Shown one piece after another: positions 32,317-39,441 of a DNA stretch of 39,441 nt. The stretch spans positions 553,564 to 593,004 of the forward strand of contig SWDM01000016.1 of assembly GCA_005116835.1 (NCBI GenBank). Reading direction: 5' to 3'. A model generated the notes under the pieces. The model ran no database searches, had not been told where the DNA came from, and saw only the letters and a list, made by a program, of their open reading frames with translations. The translations under genes and the position numbers were made by a program. Source of the DNA: Nitrospira sp. (GTDB taxonomy: Bacteria; Nitrospirota; Nitrospiria; Nitrospirales; Nitrospiraceae). The stretch's first letter is position 1. Each line of letters starts with the position of its first letter.

Positions 32317-35300
32317 ACCGTACGATCGACATTGAAACCAGGCGCATGGAGCTCCGGGGTGTGATCCGCCTGGCGGGCGAGGTCATTGCTCAATATTGGC
32401 CGATGCGGACCTTCGTGCATCATAATCCGCTCCATAGCCTTGAGTATCTGCCTTTTGAAGAAACGGTCAAGCGCGGCAAACAGTTCTTAGGAGGAAACGG
32501 ATATCTTCCCAGCCATCTCTATCGCGAGTACCTCCGCTCAGGCAGGATCCAACTCCGGCACCTCGATGCCGCCCTCATGCCGCTGGCGCAGGACAAATAT
32601 ATAACCCTCGGATCCCGCACAGTCGCTCACGGCGAAGTCCTCTGCGCGTGCCTGGTCGAAGGTCTCTGCACGCCGACGGAAGAACCACTCGAGGCTCATT
32701 GGGATCATGATCCCCATCACCAGTTGGTCGAGTCACTGACCGACCGCCTCGCCTCCGTCCTCACCTTTCCGGACTTACGCGAGAAGATACAGACCGTGGC
32801 ACAGGGGGATCAGGCGGCACTGGGTCGCTGGATCACGCTTTCTCACTGGTGCGACCAGACTCTCGGCACGCAGATCGTGAACCAAATCAACAGCGAGTTG
32901 ATCAAGTGGTGCGAGGCCTTTCTGGACGAGGGTCATGCTACCTGGCCCATGCCGGGCCGGGAAAAAGGATTGTACGGAGCCTGGAAATCCCTCGCGGCAC
33001 TGGAATGGTCACCCTGCGGGATTGCAGACAGCCGAAGGAAAATCTCGTTGCTGCCAGACCACCCGGAAGATGCATTGCTGGATAGCCTCGACGCCCTTGC
33101 GATTCCCACAGAACTCCGGCAGGACTATCTGTCTCTCCAGCTGACGGCGCTGCCGGGCTGGGCCGGATTCATCAAGTGGCGCGCCGAGGAACGAGACTAT
33201 GCGTGGCAGCGGGCCTACCCGGTCGGTTTGGTGAAGTATCTCGCGATTCGTCTCTGGTATGCGAAGGAGTTAGTGCAAAAGGCCTGCAAGGAGGAGCTGG
33301 GCATCGATGGACAATACCAAGCAGTGACAGATTATATGCAAGGCAATACCAGCGAGTACTTCCTGAGAAGGGAGCGGGTTGCCGGCCGTCTTCCAGCAGC
33401 CTATGCGGAGGAAGTCGATCGTCTCGGTCATCAAAAGAAACACGGCTGGGAGGGGCTATTCAACCGCTACAGAACTGACGTCGTGCCCCGCCAGGAACGA
33501 GTCGCTCAGCGGGGCGCAGCCAAACAGTTGTGCGCCCTGGCCCTGGCCCTGCATCTCGATCCAGCCGCACTGTTGGACAACTCGCCGGCCGATCTCAGGC
33601 AGCTTGTGGATTGGATGAAAGATTTCCCGGAATCGGACCATGGCCCTGTCTGGCTCAAGGCCTTCGAAGCAGGGTATCAGGAGCAACTACTCGGAACCCT
33701 CGCTCGGGCGCAGGCCGCGTCTACGTCAGCCGCACGGAGACTCTCCGAGCATCAGGCGGAACGGCCACTCTCTCAATCAGTTTTCTGCATCGACGTACGC
33801 TCTGAACCGTTCCGGCGCCATCTCGAATCCACCGGCGCACACGAAACCTATGGATTTGCCGGCTTCTTCGCCGCTTTTATCCGTTATCGAGCCTGGGGCA
33901 AGGAGCATGACACGGAGCAATTCCCGGTGATCATGCGCGCAAAGAACGAGATCCGAGAAATTCCCCGCAGCTATCTGGATCACGCGCTGTCGAAACACGA
34001 GTCTCGCACCAGGATGGTCCATGCAGGCCATACCCTTCTACACGACTTAAAAGAAAACGTCGTCACGCCCTATGTCATGGTGGAGTCGTTGGGATGGTTT
34101 TACGGCCTCCCGATCTTTGGGAAAACCTTACTGCCCTTATTGTACCGTCGCTGGACCGCCTGGTTGCGGCGAATCTTGGTCCCGTCGCTCGCGACAACAC
34201 TCACCGTCGACAAGCTCCCGCCGGCCGAAACGGCAGACGTGTTGGCGGCGGAGCAGCAGGCGACCGTGCGACGGGCGTTACAAGAACGAACCGGCTTACG
34301 CAGCTCGCGGATCACGCTGGAGTTGGTCGAGGCCCTGCGGCAGCGGGCCTTAAGCGGGGAAAGCGACCCGGAACCTCCGTTGACTGCCGCAGCGACAGAA
34401 GCGGGGCTCTCGTCTGACGTCCTGACGTCATTCGTCGCGGCGTTACGACAACAGTACGGCATCAATCAGCGCGCCTCTTCCAGACAGAAGGAACGGATTA
34501 CGCGGACCGGCTTCACGCTTGAAGAGCAGGCCGTGACTGTCGAGACGGCGTTACGCATGATGGGACTGACGAAACATCTGGCCCGGCTTGTCCTCATTTG
34601 CGGCCACGGAAGTACCTCGGACAATAATCCGTTCGAATCCGCATTGGATTGCGGGGCTTGCGGAGGCAACGAAGGTAATCCGAACGCCCGTGTGCTCGCC
34701 ATGATGGCCAACAATCGAATCGTAAGGGAACGGCTGGCAAAGAGCGGCATCGCGATTCCCTCAGACACCCACTTTCTCGCAGGCCAAGTCGATACCACGA
34801 CCGATGAAGTGCAGCTCTACGACCTTGAAGATGCGCCGCCGACCCATCGTGCCGATCTTGCCCGACTGGTCGAAGACCTGAAAAAAACGACCAGCCTGAC
34901 GAATCAAGAACGATGCACCCGTTTCCCCGATGTTACATCGACCCTGTCGGCGCAGGGAGCGGCGGCGCATGTGCGACGTCGAAGCGTAGATTGGAGCCAG
35001 ATACGACCTGAATGGGGCCTGTCGGGGAACACGGCCTTCATCATCGGCCATCGGGATCTCACCAAGACCCTTGATCTGACCGGACGCGTCTTCCTACATT
35101 CCTATGACTACCGAGAAGACCCGAGCAATCGGTTGCTCGAAGTGCTGTTGACCGGTCCTCAGGTGGTGGCACAATGGATCAACATGGAACATTATTTTTC
35201 GGCGGTGGACAACGAGGTCTATGGCGGCGGGAGTAAGATTTACCATAATGTGGTGGGACGCATCGGCATCATGTCCGGCCCTTGGAGCGATCTCCGTCTC

Positions 35301-35543
35301 GGACTGGCCCGGCAAACCGTCATGAACGGCGACGTGCCGTATCATGAACCGATGCGCCTGCTCACCGTCGTCGCGGCGCCGAGAGAACGGATCGAGAAGC
35401 TGATTGCGCGCCATGAGACATTGGAACATTACTATCGTAACGAATGGGTACACCTCGTCGCGCTAGAGCCGGAAGAAGGAATCTTCTATCGCTATCGACC
35501 GACGGGCGAATGGGTTAGAATCGATGAAACATTCGGCTCTTGA
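32304..35543 (+). CDS. dabA: DabA (DUF2309), zinc subunit of the inorganic carbon transporter
   Basis: The 1079-residue protein belongs to DUF2309/UPF0753, the DabA family. Conserved N-terminal motif: MRTFVHHNPLHSLE (about 34-47). The zinc site expected from DabA work is present: C495 and D497 in FCIDVRSE, H768 in ICGHGS, and C783 in LDCGACGG, with the same His-to-Cys spacing of 15 as in the studied protein. DabA resembles beta-carbonic anhydrases in its site and converts CO2 to bicarbonate in the cytoplasm when coupled to DabB. It is somewhat longer than many relatives. It is the third gene in the operon and overlaps the second membrane subunit by 13 nt. Active site residues appear intact, but function needs DabB. 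Confidence 0.95.
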   Translation: MESLDRTIDIETRRMELRGVIRLAGEVIAQYWPMRTFVHHNPLHSLEYLPFEETVKRGKQFLGGNGYLPSHLYREYLRSGRIQLRHLDAALMPLAQDKYITLGSRTVAHGEVLCACLVEGLCTPTEEPLEAHWDHDPHHQLVESLTDRLASVLTFPDLREKIQTVAQGDQAALGRWITLSHWCDQTLGTQIVNQINSELIKWCEAFLDEGHATWPMPGREKGLYGAWKSLAALEWSPCGIADSRRKISLLPDHPEDALLDSLDALAIPTELRQDYLSLQLTALPGWAGFIKWRAEERDYAWQRAYPVGLVKYLAIRLWYAKELVQKACKEELGIDGQYQAVTDYMQGNTSEYFLRRERVAGRLPAAYAEEVDRLGHQKKHGWEGLFNRYRTDVVPRQERVAQRGAAKQLCALALALHLDPAALLDNSPADLRQLVDWMKDFPESDHGPVWLKAFEAGYQEQLLGTLARAQAASTSAARRLSEHQAERPLSQSVFCIDVRSEPFRRHLESTGAHETYGFAGFFAAFIRYRAWGKEHDTEQFPVIMRAKNEIREIPRSYLDHALSKHESRTRMVHAGHTLLHDLKENVVTPYVMVESLGWFYGLPIFGKTLLPLLYRRWTAWLRRILVPSLATTLTVDKLPPAETADVLAAEQQATVRRALQERTGLRSSRITLELVEALRQRALSGESDPEPPLTAAATEAGLSSDVLTSFVAALRQQYGINQRASSRQKERITRTGFTLEEQAVTVETALRMMGLTKHLARLVLICGHGSTSDNNPFESALDCGACGGNEGNPNARVLAMMANNRIVRERLAKSGIAIPSDTHFLAGQVDTTTDEVQLYDLEDAPPTHRADLARLVEDLKKTTSLTNQERCTRFPDVTSTLSAQGAAAHVRRRSVDWSQIRPEWGLSGNTAFIIGHRDLTKTLDLTGRVFLHSYDYREDPSNRLLEVLLTGPQVVAQWINMEHYFSAVDNEVYGGGSKIYHNVVGRIGIMSGPWSDLRLGLARQTVMNGDVPYHEPMRLLTVVAAPRERIEKLIARHETLEHYYRNEWVHLVALEPEEGIFYRYRPTGEWVRIDETFGS

Positions 35544-35588
35544 TCGCAGAGCCATGATGGGACCACTCACCAAGGAAGGAGTTCAACT

Positions 35589-35930
35589 GTGGGCGCGTTG
35601 ACATTACATCCGATGAAGGAAATTCGGGTGATCGTGGCGGGGGAACACCAACCGTTTGTGACCGAGTTGCTAGACCAAGTCAAAGCGACCGGCTATACGA
35701 TCATCGGCAATGTGTCGGGCAAAGGCCATAGCGGCGTACGTGAAGCGCATTTCATGTTCAGCGAGCAGGAAAGTCTTGAGATGATCATGACGATCGTCCC
35801 GGAAGAAAAAGTGGAGCCCATTCTGGCCGGGCTTCGTCCCCTCTTTGAACGCCACTCCGGCATGATGCTCGTCACCGACGTGGCCGTAAGTCGGCAAGAG
35901 TATTTCGGCAAGAAAGAGAAAAGAGCCTGA
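35589..35930 (+). CDS. PII-like signalling protein of the dab operon
   Basis: A GTG start at 35589 follows AAGGAAGGAG at 8 nt. The 113-residue protein has the ferredoxin-like PII pattern: EIRVIVAGEHQPFVTELLDQ, KATGYTIIGNVSGKGHSG (loop region), MIMTIVPEEKVEPILAGLRP and a C-terminal GMMLVTDVAVSRQEYFGKK. PII-like proteins bind adenine nucleotides. A subgroup (CPII, SbtB) works with bicarbonate transport and responds to bicarbonate or cAMP/AMP. The gene is 46 nt after dabA on the same strand. It probably adjusts DAB activity to energy or carbon status, as inferred from position. A partial, frameshifted copy of its 3' end lies at 37299-37407. Confidence 0.8.
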   Translation: MGALTLHPMKEIRVIVAGEHQPFVTELLDQVKATGYTIIGNVSGKGHSGVREAHFMFSEQESLEMIMTIVPEEKVEPILAGLRPLFERHSGMMLVTDVAVSRQEYFGKKEKRA

Positions 35931-35985
35931 ATTTCCGTCGCCTATGACGGGCTCTCGTGCCCTTGTCTTTCACGATGGGAGTTGA

Positions 35986-36183
35986 CTAGCAGGATGCTGA
36001 AAAAGTCCGGCGGCGGCATTCTCGCATCGCTCCCAGGAAACGTGAGGGTGACAGACATGCCAGGGTTGGGCGGGTGAGAAGTCTGGCCTTTCTGAGCATC
36101 CTGAGGCGATTTTGACATCGACGCCATAGGGAAAATTCTTTCGGCATTTTGGGCATGAACCGAGTTTTTCCGCAGCCTGCTAG
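35986..36183. repeat. AGGCTGCTGAAAAAG-family inverted repeat, 198 bp
   Basis: Ends CTAGCAGGATGCTGAAAAAG and GAGTTTTTCCGCAGCCTGCTAG-type (last 20 nt GTTTTTCCGCAGCCTGCTAG) are inverted with three or four mismatches. The interior is unlike other copies and shows no gene. It separates the PII-like gene from tsaC/sua5 and could end the dab transcript. Confidence 0.7.
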
Positions 36184-36238
36184 AATGGCCCCCTCTTGAG
36201 CGATTCCAGGACGGAAGGATACGATGAAGGAGTGAATG

Positions 36239-37276
36239 ATGCGACAGGCGCAGGTGTTGCCCGCGTCAGCCCCCGAATCCATCTGGCTCGCGGCGGAGAT
36301 CATCCGCGGCGGCGGCCTCGTCGCCTTCCCGACCGAAACGGTCTATGGACTCGGCTGTGATGCGCTGAACCCCGATGCGGTGGCTCGTGTCTTCGAGGCC
36401 AAGCAACGGCCGTCCTTCGACCCCCTCATCGTGCACATCGCGACCGAGGCGTCTCTCGATGGAGTGGTGCTGGCGATCAGCCTTACCGAACGTCGATTGA
36501 TGAAGCGATTCTGGCCTGGTCCGCTGACGCTCATCCTGCCGAAGCATGCGCAGGTTCCCGATCTCGTGACGGCAGGGCTGCCCACGATCGCTATCCGGAT
36601 GCCGGCCCATCCGGTCGCGCAGGCGCTGATCCAGGAAGCCGGTGTCCCGATCGCCGCCCCAAGCGCCAATCCCTTCGGCTACGTGAGTCCGACCTGCGCG
36701 CAACATGTACTCGATGGGCTCGGCGATCGCGTGGATCTGATTCTCGACGGGGGCTCGTGCCCGATCGGCGTGGAATCCACCATTGTATGTATGGGTGGGG
36801 CCGGGCCGGAACTCCTGCGACCAGGTAGCATTACCCTCGCAGAGATCCAGGAAGTCGTTGGTCCGGTGGTGCAAGCGGCTGCCGACCACACGTTGGCCGC
36901 GCCAGGCCAACTCCCTCGCCACTATGCAACCAAGACACCGATGACCATTCTGGCCGCTCAAGGATCGAGAGCCGTTGCTCATGGAGACACGCGCATCGGG
37001 CTGCTGGTCTTGTCGGCGTCGGAGCAAGCGGATGAGAGATTCAGCGCGATCGAAGTGCTCTCGGCGTCAGGCGATCTGCGAGAGGCCGCACGGAATTTGT
37101 TTGCCGCGCTGCGCAGGCTTGACGCTCTGGGGCTCGATCGCCTGTACGCCGAGCCCTGCGATGAACAGGGTCTGGGGCTCGCGATCATGGATCGGCTCCG
37201 GCGCTGTGCGGTGCCCAATCAACCAAAGACCTCGGAGCCTTCCACAACAGCGCACCGGCCTGTCCGAGCAAATTAA
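36239..37276 (+). CDS. Threonylcarbamoyl-AMP synthase (Sua5/YwlC type)
   Basis: The ATG at 36239 is favoured over the ATG at 36236 because it lies 6 nt after GAAGGAG. The 345-residue protein has a YrdC domain (about 10-200) with the KxR/SxN-like sites: GGGLVAFPTETVYGLGCDA, KQRPSFDPLIVHI, WPGPLTLIL and APSANPFGYVSPT. A C-terminal Sua5 domain (about 230-330) follows. It makes threonylcarbamoyl-AMP from threonine, bicarbonate and ATP for the t6A37 tRNA modification. Because bicarbonate is a substrate, its position beside a carbon uptake operon is noteworthy but may be chance. The gene is flanked by a repeat element and a duplicated fragment of the PII-like gene. Confidence 0.93.
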   Translation: MRQAQVLPASAPESIWLAAEIIRGGGLVAFPTETVYGLGCDALNPDAVARVFEAKQRPSFDPLIVHIATEASLDGVVLAISLTERRLMKRFWPGPLTLILPKHAQVPDLVTAGLPTIAIRMPAHPVAQALIQEAGVPIAAPSANPFGYVSPTCAQHVLDGLGDRVDLILDGGSCPIGVESTIVCMGGAGPELLRPGSITLAEIQEVVGPVVQAAADHTLAAPGQLPRHYATKTPMTILAAQGSRAVAHGDTRIGLLVLSASEQADERFSAIEVLSASGDLREAARNLFAALRRLDALGLDRLYAEPCDEQGLGLAIMDRLRRCAVPNQPKTSEPSTTAHRPVRAN

Positions 37277-37298
37277 TGGATCGGTATCTTTTTCATCT

Positions 37299-37407
37299 GT
37301 GGAGCTCATCCTGGCGGGGCTTCGAACGCCACTCCGGCATGATGCTCGTCACCGACGTGGCTGTGAGCCGGCAAGAATATTTCGGCAAGAAAAAGAGCAG
37401 CTCCTGA
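37299..37407 (+). pseudogene. Fragment of the dab PII-like gene (3' end)
   Basis: This stretch matches 35811-35930 of the PII-like gene: GTGGAGCTCATCCTGGCGGG versus GTGGAGCCCATTCTGGCCGG, then GAACGCCACTCCGGCATGAT and CAAGAATATTTCGGCAAGAA. It lacks 11 nt after GGGCTTCG, so its frame is broken, and the N-terminal two thirds are absent. Similarity may continue past the stop to about 37448 (CCCTTGTCTTTCAC versus CCCTTGTCTTCAC). It is a decayed partial duplicate in the same orientation as the intact gene. Confidence 0.9.
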
Positions 37408-37613
37408 ACAAAAGCTCACAGAGCCCATCCCACCCTTGTCTTCACAGCTAGAACTTGTCTAGAATGAGCCCGCTTGCGGGGTGCGCAGAATGTCCAAAGG
37501 GTCGTTCGGTGAGACGTGAACTGTTTCGGCGAAGAGCATCCGGTCATCCGGCGTTTCACGGATTTTGAGAACGGAGCTGGCGGGGGTTTCAATAGCCTGC
37601 CGGAGAGGAGTCG

Positions 37614-37883
37614 GTGAAGGGTCTACGGTTCGAGCGCATCGGGAAAAACCGCTACTACAATGTGGTATTCCACATGGGGAGCAGCTACGTGCCGGTCAGC
37701 GATGAGACCTTGGAAGAACTCAAAGCCCAGAGTCTCCTTCCCGTCGAACGATTTCTCGAGCTCTTGATCGACCGCATCGGGTATTCCTCCTACCTCAAAG
37801 ATCAAATCCGCACAGAACTCAAAGCATCCGGCGATCCGGTGACGCAGATTACGGTGCTACAAGGCGCCATCCGCGACCTCTAA
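37614..37883 (+). CDS. 89-residue protein of unknown function
   Basis: The GTG at 37614 follows GGAGAGGAG. The product begins MKGLRFERIGKNRYYNVVFH, continues with MGSSYVPVSDETLEELKAQS, and ends in an acidic/basic helical stretch (FLELLIDRIGYSSYLKDQIR). It has no membrane segment, signal peptide or cysteine motif. I do not recognise a family. Start signal and even codon use support a real gene. It precedes a long inverted repeat at 37885-38005, which begins 1-2 nt after its stop codon. Confidence 0.65.
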   Translation: MKGLRFERIGKNRYYNVVFHMGSSYVPVSDETLEELKAQSLLPVERFLELLIDRIGYSSYLKDQIRTELKASGDPVTQITVLQGAIRDL

Positions 37884-37884
37884 T

Positions 37885-38005
37885 CGGTTGCTGAAACAGG
37901 CGCCCAACTTCGTTCTCGTCTCGAAAAATCCTCAACGTACCCCAGAGGGTACGCCTCCGGTATTTTCTTTCCTGCGGCCTCGCTGACCACCTGTTTGAGC
38001 AACCG
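37885..38005. repeat. GGTTGCTGAAACAGG inverted repeat, AGGCTGCTGAAAAAG superfamily
   Basis: Ends CGGTTGCTGAAACAGG and CCTGTTTGAGCAACCG are inverted. The interior (CTCAACGTACC...GGTACGCCTCCG, then CTGCGGCCTCGCTG) matches the reverse of the element at 10909-11036. It begins directly after the stop of the 89-residue gene and may terminate it. Confidence 0.75.
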
Positions 38006-38081
38006 CAAACGCTCTACTACTTCCTCTTGTGACCTTGCTGGATACAGTCTTCAACAGATTCGCCTGCACTTATTAATCAGG

Positions 38082-39422
38082 CTATGCGTTTGCGGCACTT
38101 CTCAGCCTGTCCATCATTTTGTCGGCTTGTACAAAGACAAATTCTTTCCCACGCTTTTCTTTCTTGAGAAATCCTTTCTCTGCTAACTCAAGCAGGTCAT
38201 TGCGAGAAGTCTGATATACAACCCCATGAGCAGTTCGGTGAGAATCGAATGTGTAAGTATCCTGAGGATGCTGAATGGCATGGGACAAAAGACTTCTCTG
38301 GCGCATATTTAATCCAGGATATTTCTTCAAGGCATGGTTCAATCCAGCCAGTTCTTTCTGCTTTCCTCGGATATAATTTTGTATATCTTCGCAGGCTAGT
38401 TTTATTGTTTTTAGGTTGTAGAAGAGGAAGTACGTGAGATCATTTTCGTCAGTTTCTGTATGAACATAGGCGCGAACGTATTGTCCAGGGGATCGTTGTA
38501 TATATCGTGATATTGCTAGGTATTCAAAAAGTAGATGCCCTCGAGATAGAAGATACCAATACATTAACGCTCTTGCGGTTCTTCCATTTCCGTCACTGAA
38601 CGGGTGGTCGTAGGCTAACCAGAAATGAAGCATCACTGCTTTTATGACAGGATGAATCCATTTGCGCTGACTATCTTCATTGGCAAATTGACAGAATGCC
38701 TGCAATCTTTCTGGCAGAAGCTTGAAGTCAGGAGGTATGTGGACGGTTTCTCCTTTGTATTCGACCACGATTTCATTGCTGGTCCTGAGACGACCTGAAT
38801 CTTCCGTTTGGTCCAACGTGTCTGCGGTAATTCTTTGATGGATTTCGATCACGAGCTCTTTCGAGAGACGTACCTTCCTATTCTCTCTGATGAACTGCAT
38901 GGTTTCCCAATTGTTCAGGATCATCTGCTCGCTTCTGTCTTTTGGTTTTCGTCCTGTTCGTAGAAGTTCCTTGGCTTTTTTGGTGGTGGTTGCGGCGCCT
39001 TCTAGCTGACTGGAAGCAATCGCCTCATCCATGAGCGATCTGATGATAAATTGCTCTTTTCCCGGCAATGGACCTGGATGCTCTGACACAATGTTGCCTC
39101 CAGCCCAGACATCAATATCGTGGAGGGACCTTTGAAGACCATCCGGTATCCAGTACCAAAACGGCGCTCTTGCTTTATCCGCGAACGGAGCTTGCTTGAA
39201 GTTTGCTCGTCTCCCAAGCTTTAATAGCGCCCATGCCTCCTCTTGAGTTAATCCATTTGGTATCGGGAGATATCTGAAATGATGCCAATCAGCATAGCGC
39301 TCGTTGGCTATTTGGATCATTTTTTGAAACCCTGGCTCAGTCCCCAGCTCAAAAAGCTTTCGCACACTCTCAGCGCTTTTGAGAGTTTCAGCATAATTGG
39401 GGGGAGCTGCGATGATTGCCAT
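38082..39422 (-). CDS. Fic-domain AMP-transferase with winged-helix C-terminus
   Basis: A protein of about 446 residues. The Fic core motif HPFSDGNGRTAR is at 273-284 and matches HxFxxGNGRxxR, which transfers AMP to proteins. An inhibitory helix motif SSQLEG (137-142) matches the (S/T)xxxE(G/N) switch of self-inhibited Fic proteins. A C-terminal winged-helix region (about 365-446) follows, as in DNA-binding Fic proteins. Start: ATG at 39422, or TTG at 39431. The base composition is visibly AT-richer than its neighbours, suggesting transfer. It could be a toxin-like or a regulatory enzyme; no small antitoxin gene is visible upstream because the window ends there. Confidence 0.92.
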   Translation of the reverse strand: MAIIAAPPNYAETLKSAESVRKLFELGTEPGFQKMIQIANERYADWHHFRYLPIPNGLTQEEAWALLKLGRRANFKQAPFADKARAPFWYWIPDGLQRSLHDIDVWAGGNIVSEHPGPLPGKEQFIIRSLMDEAIASSQLEGAATTTKKAKELLRTGRKPKDRSEQMILNNWETMQFIRENRKVRLSKELVIEIHQRITADTLDQTEDSGRLRTSNEIVVEYKGETVHIPPDFKLLPERLQAFCQFANEDSQRKWIHPVIKAVMLHFWLAYDHPFSDGNGRTARALMYWYLLSRGHLLFEYLAISRYIQRSPGQYVRAYVHTETDENDLTYFLFYNLKTIKLACEDIQNYIRGKQKELAGLNHALKKYPGLNMRQRSLLSHAIQHPQDTYTFDSHRTAHGVVYQTSRNDLLELAEKGFLKKEKRGKEFVFVQADKMMDRLRSAANA

Positions 39423-39441
39423 ATTTTCCAAATTCTAAAAT

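Overview
The window looks like a chromosomal segment from a Nitrospirota bacterium, most likely Nitrospira or a close relative. This is inferred from gene content: a DUF2309/DabA-type inorganic carbon uptake locus, a PEP-CTERM protein, a MshEN-type pilus ATPase, PilZ proteins, and high-GC coding DNA with many palindromic intergenic repeats. No rRNA, tRNA, CRISPR array, transposase or phage module was found. The taxonomic call is an inference, not a database result.

Layout. Positions 1-3621 (minus strand) hold two DUF1566 exported proteins, a lipoprotein, a PEP-CTERM surface protein and the CorA magnesium transporter. Positions 3774-9641 hold an inositol-monophosphatase-family enzyme, an orphan PilB/GspE ATPase, two single-domain PilZ proteins, a class I/II aminotransferase and a small lytic transglycosylase. 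Positions 10000-16882 (minus) hold a TIGR00725/LOG-like protein, exported MsrA, a large exported TPR protein, a lipoprotein and an overlapping tldD-tldE pair. Positions 17039-21744 hold an HTH/zinc-ribbon regulator, a small lipoprotein, an RmlD-like reductase, the ABC-F factor EttA, a HugZ-like flavin/heme protein and an untracked 55-residue CxxC protein. Positions 21860-28607 (minus) form a run: DUF2294, SelO, a 1092-residue membrane protein with no recognised family, and two overlapping alpha/beta hydrolases.

The most interesting region is 28263-37407. A plus-strand operon encodes a DabB-like proton channel, a second and degenerate NuoM-like membrane subunit, the large zinc protein DabA with its Cys-Asp-His-Cys ligand set, and a PII-like regulator; a DUF2294 gene lies divergently upstream. 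Together these suggest an energy-coupled CO2/bicarbonate accumulation system under nucleotide or bicarbonate control. dabB is broken here by an exact 127-bp tandem duplication that shifts the frame. A decayed copy of the 3' end of the PII-like gene lies 1.4 kb downstream, beyond the tsaC/sua5 gene. A small unknown gene and an AT-richer Fic AMP-transferase gene close the window.

Intergenic DNA is rich in palindromic repeats of several families. Two of these share a palindromic core, and many abut or supply the stop codons of neighbouring genes.
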